This document shows, piece after piece, positions 1 to 10,992 of a stretch of DNA of 64,000 nt. Positions within the stretch are counted from its first letter, which is position 1; the number at the start of each line of letters is the position of its first letter. The position numbers and the translations under genes are program-made. The DNA is from Strongylocentrotus purpuratus (Eukaryota; Echinodermata; Echinoidea; Camarodonta; Strongylocentrotidae), in NCBI RefSeq assembly GCF_000002235.5, contig NW_022145594.1, forward strand, positions 17,648,412 through 17,712,411, given 5' to 3'. The notes below the pieces were generated by a model. The model was not told where the DNA came from and did not search any database. It was given only the letters and a program-made list of their open reading frames with translations.

Positions 1-38
1 GGGGTGAGTGGAACGCGTCTCCTTTTTCTTTTAACCCT

Positions 39-1054
39 TTAAAGATATTATGTCCCTTTTGCAGCCAACATCAAATTCTGTAGAACTTTGCAGGAATTAC
101 GAATATGTCATGTATGTCCTATCTGTGAAATTTAAATATTAGGCCTAAAATAAAAACTTGTTGCATTGCCCTTTGGGTGCCAAAACATGGGTCGGTCGGT
201 CAGAAAAGTTATTTATTTTTTAAAACTTTTTTTTGGTCGCCCATTCTGGGCCGATATTTTTTTTCAGATTTGAATGTTTTTGTGTTTTTTTTCTGTTTTT
301 TTCCCGCCCTCTTTTGGCTGATATTTCTAAGTTTTTAATGCTTTAATACATGTGTTTCACATTATTCCATTGATATCTTTTTCACCTTATAATTATCCAT
401 GGCTTGCACGAGTGAGAATTTTGGAATAATTTGATTTTATGCATTTATACGCATTTAAACAAACAAAATACATATTTTTTTATTCATTAATATCAAAAAA
501 TCTAAAAAAGGGTTTAAAAAAATTTCTTTTTTTTAAAGTGCCGACCGTAGATTTTCAGATTTTTGGGTCAGTCGCAAAGGGCAATGCAACAAGTTTTTAT
601 TTTAGGCCTTAGCAGTGTCCTTATATTTAAATTATGCAAGGAAACCTGTTTACTTGATAGACTTCACTGTCAGACACTATTGAGTGACTGACTGGCTTTT
701 TTTCATCTTTGGTAATAACATACATAAAATGAGCTGTAAAGAGTACATGAGCATTTGTCTACATCAATAACTCACGTCTTGTAATGGCTAAAATTAAACT
801 GATTGAATCTTTGCGCAGCATAAAACGTATGACCATTCAGTACAATGGTCTGAAAAATCAGACTATTACCGGTACTGACTGGCTCTATAGCTCCTAAGTC
901 AATTCGACAACTAATAGTCGCTATTTTCCTACTTACAGACATTTTCAAGCCTCCTTTTTTTAGGGAATTTCTCAATTAGTATTGTCTTCCAAATGCCATT
1001 GGAATTTAACCTTTTTTATTTTTTGGGCCTTCAAATGGGACATAGTACCTTTAA
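39..1054. mobile_element. TTAA-MITE group A, copy 1 (interrupted by a nested MITE)
   Basis: The ends TTAAAGATATTATGTCCC and GGGACATAGTACCTTTAA are imperfect inverted repeats. The interior matches the copies at about 20993-21546, 48330-49043 and 63130-63617, including GCAGCCAACATC, TTTGCGCAGCATAAAACGT and GTCGATTCGACAACTAAT-like blocks. Without the 467-bp insertion and one TTA copy it is about 545 bp. Noncoding. Confidence 0.85.
142..608. mobile_element. nested MITE with GGCC termini and TTA duplication
   Basis: Terminal inverted repeats of about 34 bp begin GGCCTAAAATAAAAACTTG and continue through a GCATTGCCCTTTG block. TTA flanks both ends (139-141 and 609-611). The group A copy at 63130 has the uninterrupted site with a single TTA. 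TTA/TWA duplications fit the PIF/Harbinger superfamily; no transposase is present. Confidence 0.9.
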
Positions 1055-1372
1055 AGTGACTCGGTAACATTGCCTCAGATTCTGAAATAAAAATCCTGTA
1101 TTTAGCTCATGCTGCGATCATAATTATAAACCTTTAGGTCTGTCAGGAACCCCATGACTTTTACAAGCCCATCGCCTGTCTGATTATCAAGATATTTATG
1201 ATCGGAAATCTAAATTGTATTTTTTTTTTTTTACACTTTTTATAACACTACAGTCTATTGGGGAAAATGTGTTAGGTAAAAATGGTCACTCAAAGATGTT
1301 TACTTTTTTGATCATTTTGAAGCGTAATTTTTTAGGGCTTCAATAACACCATATCAGAGACACTGATAGCAC
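1051..1372 (+). mobile_element. TTAA-MITE group B half element
   Basis: Begins TTAAAGTGACTCGGTAACA and contains CTCATGCTGCGATCATAATT and CATGACTTTTACAAGCC. It equals one arm of the palindrome at 2814-3279. It shares its left TTAA with the right end of the preceding group A copy. Confidence 0.75.
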
Positions 1373-1409
1373 GGTAAGTCATACGCGTCTCCTTTTTCTT
1401 TTAACCCTT

Positions 1410-1740
1410 TAAAGTGACTCAGTACCATTGCCTCAGATTCTGAAACAAAATCCTGGACTTAGCTCATGCTGCAATCATAATTATAAACCTTTAGGGCAGT
1501 CAGGAATCCCATGACTTTTACAAGCCGATCGCCTGTCTGATTATCAAGATATTTATGAACGGAAATCCATATTACATTTTTTGTTTTCCTAATGGTTTTT
1601 TATAACACTACAGTCTATTGGGGAAAATGAGTATGGTAAAACTGGTCACTCAAAGATTTTTACTATTTGGAAGCACTTCATGATCATTTTGAAGTGCAAT
1701 CTCAAATTTAACATTGTTAAACGATGCCTTTTAGTTATCG
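1410..1740 (+). mobile_element. TTAA-MITE group B half element, second copy
   Basis: Repeats the 1051-1372 arm, preceded by ACGCGTCTCCTTTTTCTTTT, which also precedes the group A copy at 16-35. That points to local direct duplication. Confidence 0.75.
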
Positions 1741-1742
1741 CA

Positions 1743-1860
1743 GGAGGCGCGATAGCTCAGTGGTAGAGCAATCGTCTCGTAACACGTAGATCCCAGGTTC
1801 AAACTTCAAAATCAAGCCCATGCACTAGTGCCCTTTGGTAAGGCAATAACTCATCAATGC
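1743..1860 (+). mobile_element. tRNA-derived SINE head
   Basis: Contains an A-box-like GATAGCTCAGTGGTAGAGC and B-box-like CCAGGTTCAAACTTC, then a tail CCCTTTGGTAAGGC shared with 12988-13190. No acceptor-stem pairing, so not a working tRNA. Confidence 0.75.
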
Positions 1861-2063
1861 CAAGTTTACATTCAAATCTGGACGAAAAGCTGCATGAATT
1901 TAGGAATCGTGACCTGTGTCGTGATGTAGAGAGGTTTGAAATTCATTTTATCATTCCAAGTGGGTTTATGAATTCCAACTTATTTATGTCAAGGAAAAAT
2001 GTGTTTGATAGATTGAACAATGAAGCAAGCACTTAGATTGGAAGAAGTTTCATCCTTGATACC

Positions 2064-2580
2064 TTAAAGGGACTTGGAAACATTGTTCAGATGAGAGTAA
2101 AAGGTGTTAAGGGAGTGACTTCAATGCAGATGTACGATTAAAGATAATCTAAAAGTTTGAGTGAAAACAGACCATTATTAATAATACAAATTTGGAAAAA
2201 ACTGATCTGATCGATTCCTGAATTCTCGTAACTATATTATGATAATTTAATTAAATTTAAGGTGACTGTAAATCGTCATGGCAATGAATATGCCCTATAT
2301 ACCATTCCGGACATTTAAGTGGTGAAAGATTTGTAAAAGCCTGTTTTATGTCTTATTTTCATGGAAAAATCGATTGGGAAAATTAACAAATTGGTTGGGA
2401 GAATTCGCATAATGACGCCTTCAAAGAAAACCATAAATATTTTCGTGGTTTGAGAATTTTTCCAGGATTTTTCACATGTTACAGGGTTAGTTTGGTAGAA
2501 GGAATATAATAAGTTACATTTCATACAAAAATTACGCATTTTTTTCATCAACCTTCAACAATTTTACTGAGTCACTTTAA
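2064..2580. mobile_element. TTAA-MITE group C, 517 bp
   Basis: The left end TTAAAGGGACTTGGAAACA pairs with the right end ACTGAGTCACTTTAA. The interior (ATACCATTCCGGACATTTAAG, GACGCCTTCAAAGAAAACCA) recurs at 59270-59700. It lies just upstream of exon 2680-2780. Noncoding. Confidence 0.85.
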
Positions 2581-2679
2581 AGTATGCTTCATGCGTTACC
2601 ATAATCCTGTCTTTTTTGGTGTATCATGCATTTTCTGTAGTTACATAATAGTTTGTTTTCAATGTGATCATCTTTTTAG

Positions 2680-2780
2680 TTATCCGTGAGTGGGATGATC
2701 CTAGAAGTTCTACCGAACCCGACCCAATCCACCGACATCACGGAGGCAGTCACAGCCCAAGCTCATCTCATTCAAGACAG
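2680..2780 (+). CDS. unrecognised gene, exon a
   Basis: This internal exon follows acceptor TTTTTAG and ends at donor GTTTGC. Read from its first base it is open for 33 codons plus two bases (LSVSGMILEVLPNP...), while at least one other frame has an early stop. The two leftover bases pair with the first base of the 4321 exon to complete a Ser codon. Confidence 0.7.
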
Positions 2781-5700
2781 GTTTGCCTATATCTCAGAAA
2801 TGTTTTAGTTACTTTAAAATGACTTTATAAAATTGCCTCAGATTCTGAAACAAAATCCTGTATTTTATTTCTCATGCTGCAATTCTAATTATAAACCTTA
2901 GGTCAGTCAGGAATCCCATGACTTTTACAAGCCGATCGCTCTCTGATTATCAAGATATTTAAGATTGGAAATCAAAATTTCATTTTTTCGTTTACCTATA
3001 AAGGTTTTTATTGCACTACCGTCTACTGGTAAAAATCTTTGAGTGACCGGTTTTACAATACGTATTTTCCCCAATAGTGTAGTGTTATAAAAACCGTTAG
3101 CCGGGAAAACAAATATTTCAATTTCCAATCATAAATATTGTGATAGTCAGACAGGCGATCGGCTTGTAAAAGTCATGGGATTCCTGACTGACCTAAAGGT
3201 TTTATAATTATGATTGCAGCATGAGCTAAGTCCAGGATTTTTTTTCATTAACTGAAACAAAGTTACCCAATCCCTTTAAGGAAGAAGTGGTATATATTCA
3301 ATCCATTTCCGAATAATAGGATTCTTTCCCTACGCAATATATATATGATTTCCTATTATTATGCAATTGGCATTACAGAAAAGTCTCAACTCAGCACTGT
3401 ATTTCTCTAAGCTACATGTTAACTATAACAAGCTTAGGAAAACTTGCTGACAGTATTGTTCATTTAAAAGCAACAATCACATTCATAAGTAAACCACATG
3501 CCTGCCAATCAAGGCCTCCAATATAATTTAAACTTCTGGCAAAAAACTCAGCTAAAAGTTTCAACTTAAAGCCCCTCTAAAGTGTTCAGAGCCTCACCAA
3601 TTTGATGGCAAACTTTCACTTAAATTATATAATGATGCGTAAGAGGATGTCAATTAACACCCACATCTGCAAGGATTTTTTAAAATAAATGTGTTTGAAG
3701 ACGAGTACTGATGAAAGAATACAAGTATCTGGGTTTTCTGCGTACAAGAGATAACCAAAATTGTTTTCATCAAATATTGTCCTTAAAATGTATATATTTG
3801 GAAAATCCTTGCAGAAGTGTTAGCTAAGACATCCACTTTCACATCTTTTTACAATTTAATTGAAATTTTGCCATACAATATTTGAGACTCCCAACACTTT
3901 ACAGGGGCTTTAATACTAAAGCTGGCAAGTATTTTCATCTTGGCCAAAAACTGAATAAAGAACTCCTATTTAAGACGTAATTATTGAATCATTGAATACA
4001 GGCCAAGGGTTTTGATCCATAGGGCATGAAGAGTTAACTTATCTCCCTTTACCTCTCTTTTTTCTGTCTCTCTGTCTCTCTTGATTTCTTTGTCTCTCTT
4101 TATCTCTCTCGATCCCCATCTCTCTCCCTCTCTCTCTTTCTCTCTCTGTCCCACTCTCTCTTTCTCTCCCTCTCTCTCTCTCTCTCCCCCCCTCTCTCTC
4201 TCTCTCTGTTTCTCCCTCTCTCTTTCTCTCTTTCTCTCTCCCCATCTCTCTCTCTCTCTCTCTCTGTCTCTCTCCCCATCTCTCTCCCTCTCTCTCTCTC
4301 TGTTTCTCTCTATATGTTAGTGACGAGAGCCATGGAGCAATGAGAGCCCTTCAGCTGCTTCTCAGTCATTCTCTCTGGCAAGATGCAATGCGTGTTGTGG
4401 AAGGTCACGACCTTCAGGACAGCCAATCACATCGCGAGCTCTTCTATGTCTTACTCTGTGCAATGCTGCTGGTGAGTTTTTTAGACAGAAGGTCTTTTTC
4501 CATCAGCTCGAGATTGCCAAATGAAATATCCCGCTATTTGAACTATCCCGCTATTTGAACTATCCCAATCGCAAATTATCCAGTTAATTTGCGTCTCCAT
4601 CAGCCCAAAGTTGCAATTAGCGGGATATTTGGTTGAGATAATCATGACATCTCAAGATATCTTGGACTAGTTTGCAAAATATCCCCCTATTTGTCTGGTG
4701 CGTCTTCACCAACCGGAAGACTTGCACTATGCGCAAACACTGAGCAAAATATCTTGAGCGAATTTCTCGAGCTCGAGTTTCAAGTTTCGAGGTCAAGTCT
4801 CGAGCTGATGAAGACGCGATTTGTAACTTCACAATTATTTCCCAAATCAGAAATAGCAGGCTATTTGGCAATCTTGAGCTGATGAGGACAGGCCTATAGA
4901 TACTACAAATACTAGAAGATAAATTGCTAACCTTTATATGCAGATTTGTGTAGCTGGGATAAGGTTTGGGATATGGCAGAAATATTGGCCTACAAATTGA
5001 TTGTAAATATTTATTTCAATCCCACTTTATTATCATGATTATTAATAAAGGAAGTAATAGTATAACAAATATGTACAATTGTATATACTATAAGTTCCTT
5101 TTTGTGTAGTTTCTATACAATTATATATAGGATTGTATATACATTTAATTCCAATGTATATACAATCCTATATATAATTGTATAGAAACTACACAAAAAG
5201 GAAGTTATAGTATATACAATTGTATAGATACAAAAAAAAAGTATATAAAAGTAGAAAAGAGAAAAAGCCCAGTTCATGTTTTATTTTTCACAATGCAGGG
5301 CTAATACTTTGTATTATTCACAATGAAATGCATGATACATTGTGTAAAAAGATTATAATAGACATGTTTAAAATGTCGGGGTCACAAGGGCAAAAAAGCA
5401 AAAAGCTCTGTGTAAACTAAGAAGAAAACAATGGTTCAGTGACACAAAGATGTACCGGTAACTCCGTATTTTGCCAAAATGAGTATTTGATATCAAAATG
5501 TTCAGAAAAATGTGGGCTTTCCAGGAAACACAAAGACTTAACTCCACCCAACACCCCATTGAAGTCAATGGCTAGTGAAACATAGACTTAACTCCTTAAA
5601 GCCCAAGTGCTCAGTGACATATAAACCACCTTTTCTCAAAATGGCCCAAATGGAGTTACGTCTTTGTTTCACTGACCCCCTCGAAATGCTCTTCATTACA

Positions 5701-6703
5701 AACACACAGGTGGAAGATGGTTGAAGAGTATCTATCATAAATACTACTTCAAAATACAAAATATATATACCATGTTAACAATTCAAGCAGATTTTGAGAC
5801 AATATTCAGGAATGCCAGTTTTCAGGCAATAGCCTGATTTCAGGCCCTGGCAAGTTATATTCAGACCATAGTTTAGGCTTTTTTTTTGTACAAAAAAGGT
5901 GATTTTCAGGCCCTCTGATCAATTCTAACCCTGGCATCTCTGTTTGTTGCACCAGTTTATTTTTCTTGAATATACATATTTTTTTTCTTCACAGGACTCT
6001 TCCGCCCTTCAAGAACACAGCCGGAGACTGTGGGAGTGTCTCCCACCTTCAATCTCGTAAGCTTTGGGGTCGTCTTTTTAAAATTTGTATCAGCCTTTCA
6101 GTCACATAGGGTGCCTCTTAGCTTTTGTGTTGGCAATGTAATGGAAGCAGGCCTGATAATTACCTGATTTAAATTGGTTTCCGATTTTAATTTTTTCTTC
6201 CTAATTTTTTTTTCCCCTGATTTTCTCATTCTGAAGAATTTAGATGCCATTTTTTTTTAATGCTCACTATCACCCCTGTGGAAGCCTAGGCATCATGGAA
6301 TTTTTCGACGAACATTCACCACCGTGATTACCCTTGTCATAGTACTATGCCCCTTTGATGTGACGAGGCTGCCCCCCCCCCCCCCCTCCCCTATTACTAA
6401 CCTGACTATTGATTTCTTCTAATCTGTAAATTCTCTTGCATGAGTGAATATTTTGACACTTTGTCATATTCAGATTCACTGTTTATACATTACACACATA
6501 TGTCATGTATGTTCTTCCCCTCCCCCCTCCCCCTCCCCAGAGCACTGAATATCCTGCAAACTCTACAGATCAACCAAGACAGCGTCAAGAACCAACTGGG
6601 ATTACAGAGGGACTCACCAAGACAATCCATGCAGGTTCCTGGCCTAACGACTGCGCTCCTGAAAGAGCAACTGATACAGATGTTGGCCCATGAATCTGTA
6701 TAA
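2680..6703 (+). CDS. C-terminal end of an unrecognised multi-exon gene (4 exons visible, 5' part outside window)
   Basis: Four exons join in frame: 2680-2780, 4321-4471, 5995-6056 and 6541-6703. Each has an AG acceptor and GT donor (GTTTGC, GTGAGT, GTAAGC), the phases match across all three introns, and the frame closes at TAA 6701-6703. Together they give 158 residues plus stop. The piece looks soluble and mostly helical, rich in Leu, Gln and Ser: a stretch beginning MRALQLLLSHSLWQDAMRVV, then SHRELFYVLLCAML, LWECLPPSISALNILQTL and a final LLKEQLIQMLAHESV. No catalytic motif, membrane segment or signal is visible. The spacing of amphipathic helices resembles the C-terminal alpha-solenoid of trafficking/tethering proteins such as BLOC-2 (HPS5-type), but that is a guess not supported by any motif I can name. 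The N-terminal part and promoter lie left of the window. Confidence refers to this being a real gene end, not to the function. Confidence 0.8.
2814..3279. mobile_element. TTAA-MITE group B, full palindromic copy (466 bp)
   Basis: Two arms of about 215 bp are inverted copies of each other, with blocks such as AAGCCGATCGC and CATGACTTTTACAAG present in both orientations. The ends are TTAAAATGACTTTATAAAAT and CCAATCCCTTTAA. The turn is near 3030-3065. It lies in the intron 2781-4320. Confidence 0.85.
3566..3913. mobile_element. TTAA-MITE group F, 348 bp
   Basis: Ends TTAAAGCCCCTCTAAAGTGT and ACACTTTACAGGGGCTTTAA, with inner pairing around CAATTTGATGGCAAA / TTTTGCCATACAATA. Noncoding and intronic. 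Confidence 0.8.
4040..4312. repeat. CT-rich microsatellite
   Basis: About 270 bp of imperfect (CT)n / (TCTC)n. It runs almost to the 4321 acceptor and so doubles as a very long polypyrimidine tract. Translations on both strands are low-complexity and not genes. Confidence 0.95.
4321..4471 (+). CDS. unrecognised gene, exon b
   Basis: The exon follows a CT-rich microsatellite that acts as a very long polypyrimidine tract, with acceptor ATGTTAG. It ends in the consensus donor CTG|GTGAGT. It carries the helical segments RALQLLLSHSLWQDAM and SHRELFYVLLCAML and ends in phase 0. Confidence 0.8.
5073..5225. repeat. 153-bp near-perfect hairpin
   Basis: Arms of 73 bp (5073-5145 and 5153-5225) with about two mismatches and a 7-nt loop. 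The core is CTTTTTGTGTAGTTTCTATA and its complement. AT-rich and intronic; probably a small MITE. Confidence 0.9.
5995..6056 (+). CDS. unrecognised gene, exon c
   Basis: A short exon between acceptor TTCTTCACAG and donor GTAAGC. It encodes DSSALQEHSRRLWECLPPSI and leaves two bases that pair with the next exon to make Ser. Confidence 0.8.
6541..6703 (+). CDS. unrecognised gene, terminal coding exon
   Basis: The exon follows a long C-rich pyrimidine tract and acceptor CCCCAG. It reads ALNILQTLQINQDS... and ends ...LLKEQLIQMLAHESV with stop TAA. The spliced frame agrees with the three preceding exons. Confidence 0.8.
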
Positions 6704-7069
6704 AAGGTCTAAATTTCATTGCATGGAAATTAGGTTGGATTCTTTGTAAGCCGTCTTAGTCATTGCAAGAACTTGAGTTCACCTCCAGACTACAAAGAGA
6801 ATCAATTTGTATGTTATCAATTTTTGTTCAGATACATGTGTATATATATATTTCTTATGTAGTTAAGACAGATGTCTATAATGTGTTATTTTTGTGTAAC
6901 TGATGCATGATTGTACAGATGATAAAATGTTATATAGGCACATCTTTTGTTGCTATATCGCAATATTCAATTGTTTTGATTTAATGCTGAAATGTTAAGA
7001 CGCTGTATATTCCGACCCCTTCCCCCTCCCACCCCTACCCCCTTTCCTCCCCTCTCCTTCTCTATAATA

Positions 7070-7355
7070 TGTAGAAGTGTCATAGTTTGAGCACTCCTTT
7101 TGAAATGCAAACGTCGTGGGTTAGATCCCATGCAGACATGGCAATAATATCCTTTGGCAATTAAGGCATTAATCTACTTTTGCCACTCCATACCCGGGAC
7201 AGAAATGGGGACCTGGTAGGATGACAAAAGCTTTTGTGTATGTAATTCCCATATGCCCTCATGGTGAGCTTAAGGTAGGAATACCAGGAGTAGGAGTCGC
7301 AATGGTGCACATTGTGATTAAACGAATCTAATGACTGGAGTAATAATATTTGTAA
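7070..7355 (+). mobile_element. SINE-like repeat
   Basis: A GTGGGTTAGATCCCATGC block (B-box-like), then TTTTGCCACTCCATACCCGGG and AATGGTGCACATTGTGATT, shared with 16573-16745 in TREH intron 1. Confidence 0.65.
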
Positions 7356-7641
7356 AACGGTACGAGATTCTACATGGAGATCTAGATTTGTATTGTTATC
7401 ATTATTTTTTGTTTCCCTGCTAATTTCTCTTTTTCTCTCTTCATCACTTCTCTCTTTCTCACTGTCTATCTCTCTTCCCCTACCCCCAAACAATGTTATC
7501 AGGAATGACGCCAGAAACTGGATTTTTTCTTGTTATTATAATGATAATAACCTTTCTGTATCTTATAACACAGAGCTCAATGAAAATGTGCAGGACCCCT
7601 GTTGCCTGCTGTTGGTTACCCGCTTCTTACGGGGCCAAGCC

Positions 7642-8029
7642 TTAAAGGTATAGACCAGTTTTGGAATACCCCCCCTCCCCACCCCTTTCAAAAAAAAAAT
7701 GGAAGCTCTTATTACCTATCATGGAAAGAATATGTTTTGACTAATAAGTGATGATTTCACCTACTAGTTGATATATTTGGTAAATTTTCCTCTCTATCCG
7801 GACCGGATAGATATCGTGCACATGTCGCATAGTCCCATATCCATCTTTCTGTGTACAGTGCTTGTCATTTTACCAAGAATGGGCCGAATTTCTTATCGTT
7901 TTGATGATTCCAGAACCTTGCAGTACACACCAATACTTTTATATGCTAGATGATCAACCTTTTCTGATCGATTCCACAACGTTTCTTTCACAATGAAAGC
8001 GCATGACCAGAACTGGTCTATATGTTTAA
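7642..8029. mobile_element. TTAA-MITE group D, copy 1 (388 bp)
   Basis: Ends TTAAAGGTATAGACCAGTTT and AACTGGTCTATATGTTTAA. The interior (GAAGCTCTTATTACC, TTGATGATTCCAGAACCTTG) matches copies at 36758 and 45745. It would lie in the 3' UTR if polyadenylation is at 8338. Confidence 0.9.
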
Positions 8030-8337
8030 CCAGTGCAAAGAGAAATGTATGGATAAAATAAATGAAATGGAGCAAATCTGGATAAACAATTAAACGGTTT
8101 TGATGCAGAATTGTGGGAAAGTGCAATATTCATGTTAAGATAAAAAAAAAGTATGTAAAATGGGAAAGAATAAAAGCATCTATGCTGTCCATTATTTTCT
8201 TTTAGAATCATGAACAGACTTTAGTTGAAGCCGGGTCTCTTTTTTTTTTAATAATCAGGATATTGTCAAGAAGTATTGTATTGTAAAATGATATTTCATG
8301 TATATTCCTTTTAAAGAACTGACCAAAGTGTTATATC

Positions 8338-8343
8338 AATAAA
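8338..8343 (+). terminator. candidate polyadenylation signal of the upstream gene
   Basis: AATAAA is the first canonical signal I see downstream of the stop at 6703. It implies a 3' UTR of about 1.6 kb that would contain a SINE and a TTAA-type MITE. A weaker variant nearer the stop could be used instead. Confidence 0.35.
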
Positions 8344-8724
8344 TCGTTGAGCCTGGCTCAGACTTGTTTGCTACTGCATTGCCACACTTTTCATTGGTGT
8401 TGTTTTATTCGTGTTTTTGTTTCTATATTTCACAAGATTTCATGTAAAGAATCTGTTGATCCCACCCTAAATTTTCCCTACTCGCCCTTTCCCCCTGCAC
8501 GTACTTTAGGTTTCCTCTTCTTTTCCGTAACCCCCCCCCCCCCCATTTTCCCTTCCTCCCTGTCCCCCTTTCAGCATCCCTTTCTCTCCCATTCCTGTTC
8601 CCTCGTTTCTCTATCCTTAATCCCTTCCCAATTTTCTGTTTCTTTATCAACTATGAAGTGATATTCATCCAAATATTCTAGCTTTAACATGTAGTGTGTA
8701 GCGGGAAAAGTGGTTGCCAACCCC

Positions 8725-8965
8725 TCCTCGTGCATAAGTCTCTGGGGTGTTTAGCACAAGGTCCTGGGTTCGAATCCCTGTTGCAGCATCAATTTTCTTC
8801 GATTAGACGTCCCTACATGGTCACTGACAGGTGATTATCTCATCAAATCAGCTCTCGATTAACATTAGAAAAAGGGGATCACTGGGGACCAACGGTCACC
8901 GACTAGACATTGTTTGCTATATAGAGGGTGCAAGTTACTATAAGTAGTGCAGTGGGGATTTAAGA
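8725..8965 (+). mobile_element. SINE-like repeat with B box
   Basis: Contains GGTCCTGGGTTCGAATCCC, then GGTCACTGACAGGTG and CACTGGGGACCAACGG. An inverted copy without the head is at 30760-30930 in TREH intron 9. Confidence 0.65.
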
Positions 8966-9230
8966 TAAAACTATAAACACATCTAATGACTAATGTTTTG
9001 GTCTACATTTTTTTGGGTCCGTTTTATTTTTTGAGCAATTTCAGAATATCCCTTTAACTACATTTACTCTGTTTATTGTAAACGCCTTGAACACCATCTC
9101 AGAGGATATGTTCCACATTATAAATGTCTGCATTATTATTGTCTGTTGGCGAAACGTTTTAACTACATTTGCTAAGCTCTTCCCAGGTGAGGTAATTTGC
9201 CAACTCATTCTATCGCCTTTAATTTCCAAA

Positions 9231-9570
9231 ACATAATAATAGCTAGTTCTTATATAGCGCTTTTCAGGACCGAAGGCTCTCCCATATATATATATATATA
9301 TATATACATATATATACACATATATATTATTAAATCGGATTCAGGCTCACCCGCACACCCGCACACAATGTATGCACATTCTTCACTCCCTGGGCGTCAT
9401 TTTTACAAGCGCACACTTGCTAATCTAAGCATATTAACTTTTGCATCCTACCAGGTACCCATTTAACACTTAGGTGGAGAGTGGCAAATGTCATGCCAAA
9501 TGACATTATAGTGCCGCGATGGGACTTGAACCGCGGACCTTGTGATTCACATACGTCCACGACACCTCTA
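9231..9570 (-). mobile_element. SINE-like repeat (TATAGCGCTTTTC type) with internal TA microsatellite
   Basis: TTCTTATATAGCGCTTTTC, then (TA)n at 9283-9330, then CAGGTACCCATTTAACACTT and GGGACTTGAACCGCGG, the reverse complement of a tRNA-type B box. A related piece is at 49080-49215 (GGGACTCGAACCACG). Confidence 0.6.
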
Positions 9571-10275
9571 CATGTATGTTCATGTAGATCCATAGTTTAA
9601 GGAACTCATTACAACAGTAAGACATCTGCAAAGTACTTTTCAAAAGCTTAAACTGTATAAAGGGGAATTCCACTGTGATATAATGTTGGTGTCCTTGTGT
9701 CAACTGAAGCTGAAAAATCAGATGAACAGATCAACAAATTTTGAACAAAAAGTATAAAAGTTAAGAATTTTCGATGTTTTGATTCATCGATAACAAAATG
9801 GCAACGCTGTGACGTTTCTTGCAATTAGGCCCTCTCCCTTTTGCTCTGTCTCATTTTTTTTTAATTACCTTTTTTGCTCTGAAAATGATATTCAATGATA
9901 CATGCCCCCTGTTTTTATACGACCGCTTCATTAACAAATATATTCCTTCATCAGCCAATATGAAAATGAAAATTTGTGATGGGGGCCGGGGAGGGGGAAG
10001 GGGGTTACGAGCAAGGAAAGGTCATCACAAGATACGTCACAGCGTTTGTAATTTGTGTTTGATTAATTACAACTTTGAACATTCATAGTTTTCTCATGTT
10101 TTCACTGAATTTTGCTGAAGTACACTATTCTGTTGCTCCCAATGTGTTCGTTTAGTAAAACCAGCTGAATATCAGGCTAGACAGAAAAGACGTAAAAGAG
10201 AGAAAGAGAGAGATAATATGAGAGAGAGAGCGTCTTTATAAATCAATCGTAGAAACGTGAGGAGTCAGAAAGACA

Positions 10276-10992
10276 GTCAGGCGCGTAGCCAGGAGGGGGG
10301 GGGGGGGGGGGGGGGTGGGGGCGGTCGCCCCCCAAAATAAAACGCCGACCCCCCCCCCCCCCGAAAAAAAAAAGAGAGAACAAAAGAAGAAAGGAAGAGG
10401 ACGTAGGAAGAAAAGGGATTAAGACTCGAGAACGGTACAACGAATCGTCTTCTAATTTCTCTAATAATTTAATGAAATGTCTAAGCTTCGGGAGGAGAGG
10501 GGGGGGGGGGGGAACTGAATTCAGATAAGGATTAAGAGTCGAGAACGGTACAACAAATCGTCTTCTTTCTCTAATAATTTATGAAATGTCAAAGCTTCCG
10601 CGGGAGGGGAGGGGGGGGGGGGAGGAACTGAATTCAGACAAGGATTAAGACTAGAGTCGATCGAAAATGGTACAACGAATCTTCTTCTTTCTTTATTAAT
10701 CTAATAAAACTTCAGAGCTTCCGCACTACGCGCGGAGGCAGGGGAACTTATTCAAACAAAGATTAAGAGTCGAGGACGGTACAGCGAATCGTCTTCTTTC
10801 CCTAATGAAACGTCAACAGAAACTGAATTTAGATAAGGATTAAGAGTCGAGAACGGTCCAACGAATCGTCTTCTTTCTCTTATAATTTGATGAAACCTCA
10901 AAGCCTCCCTGCACCCTAGCTCCCCCCTAGGGAGCGCGCTATGCGCGCTCACTACCGCACCCCTAAAATGAAATCCTGGCTACGTGCTTGAG
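10276..10992. mobile_element. CGTAGCCAGG-terminated element with an internal minisatellite
   Basis: Left end GCGCGTAGCCAGGA followed by a long G-run; right end TCCTGGCTACGTGC. The interior has five copies of a block GATTAAGAGTCGAGAACGGT plus ATCGTCTTCTTTCTC, at about 10418, 10527, 10641, 10760 and 10835, roughly 75-120 bp apart and separated by G-runs. Noncoding. Confidence 0.75.
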
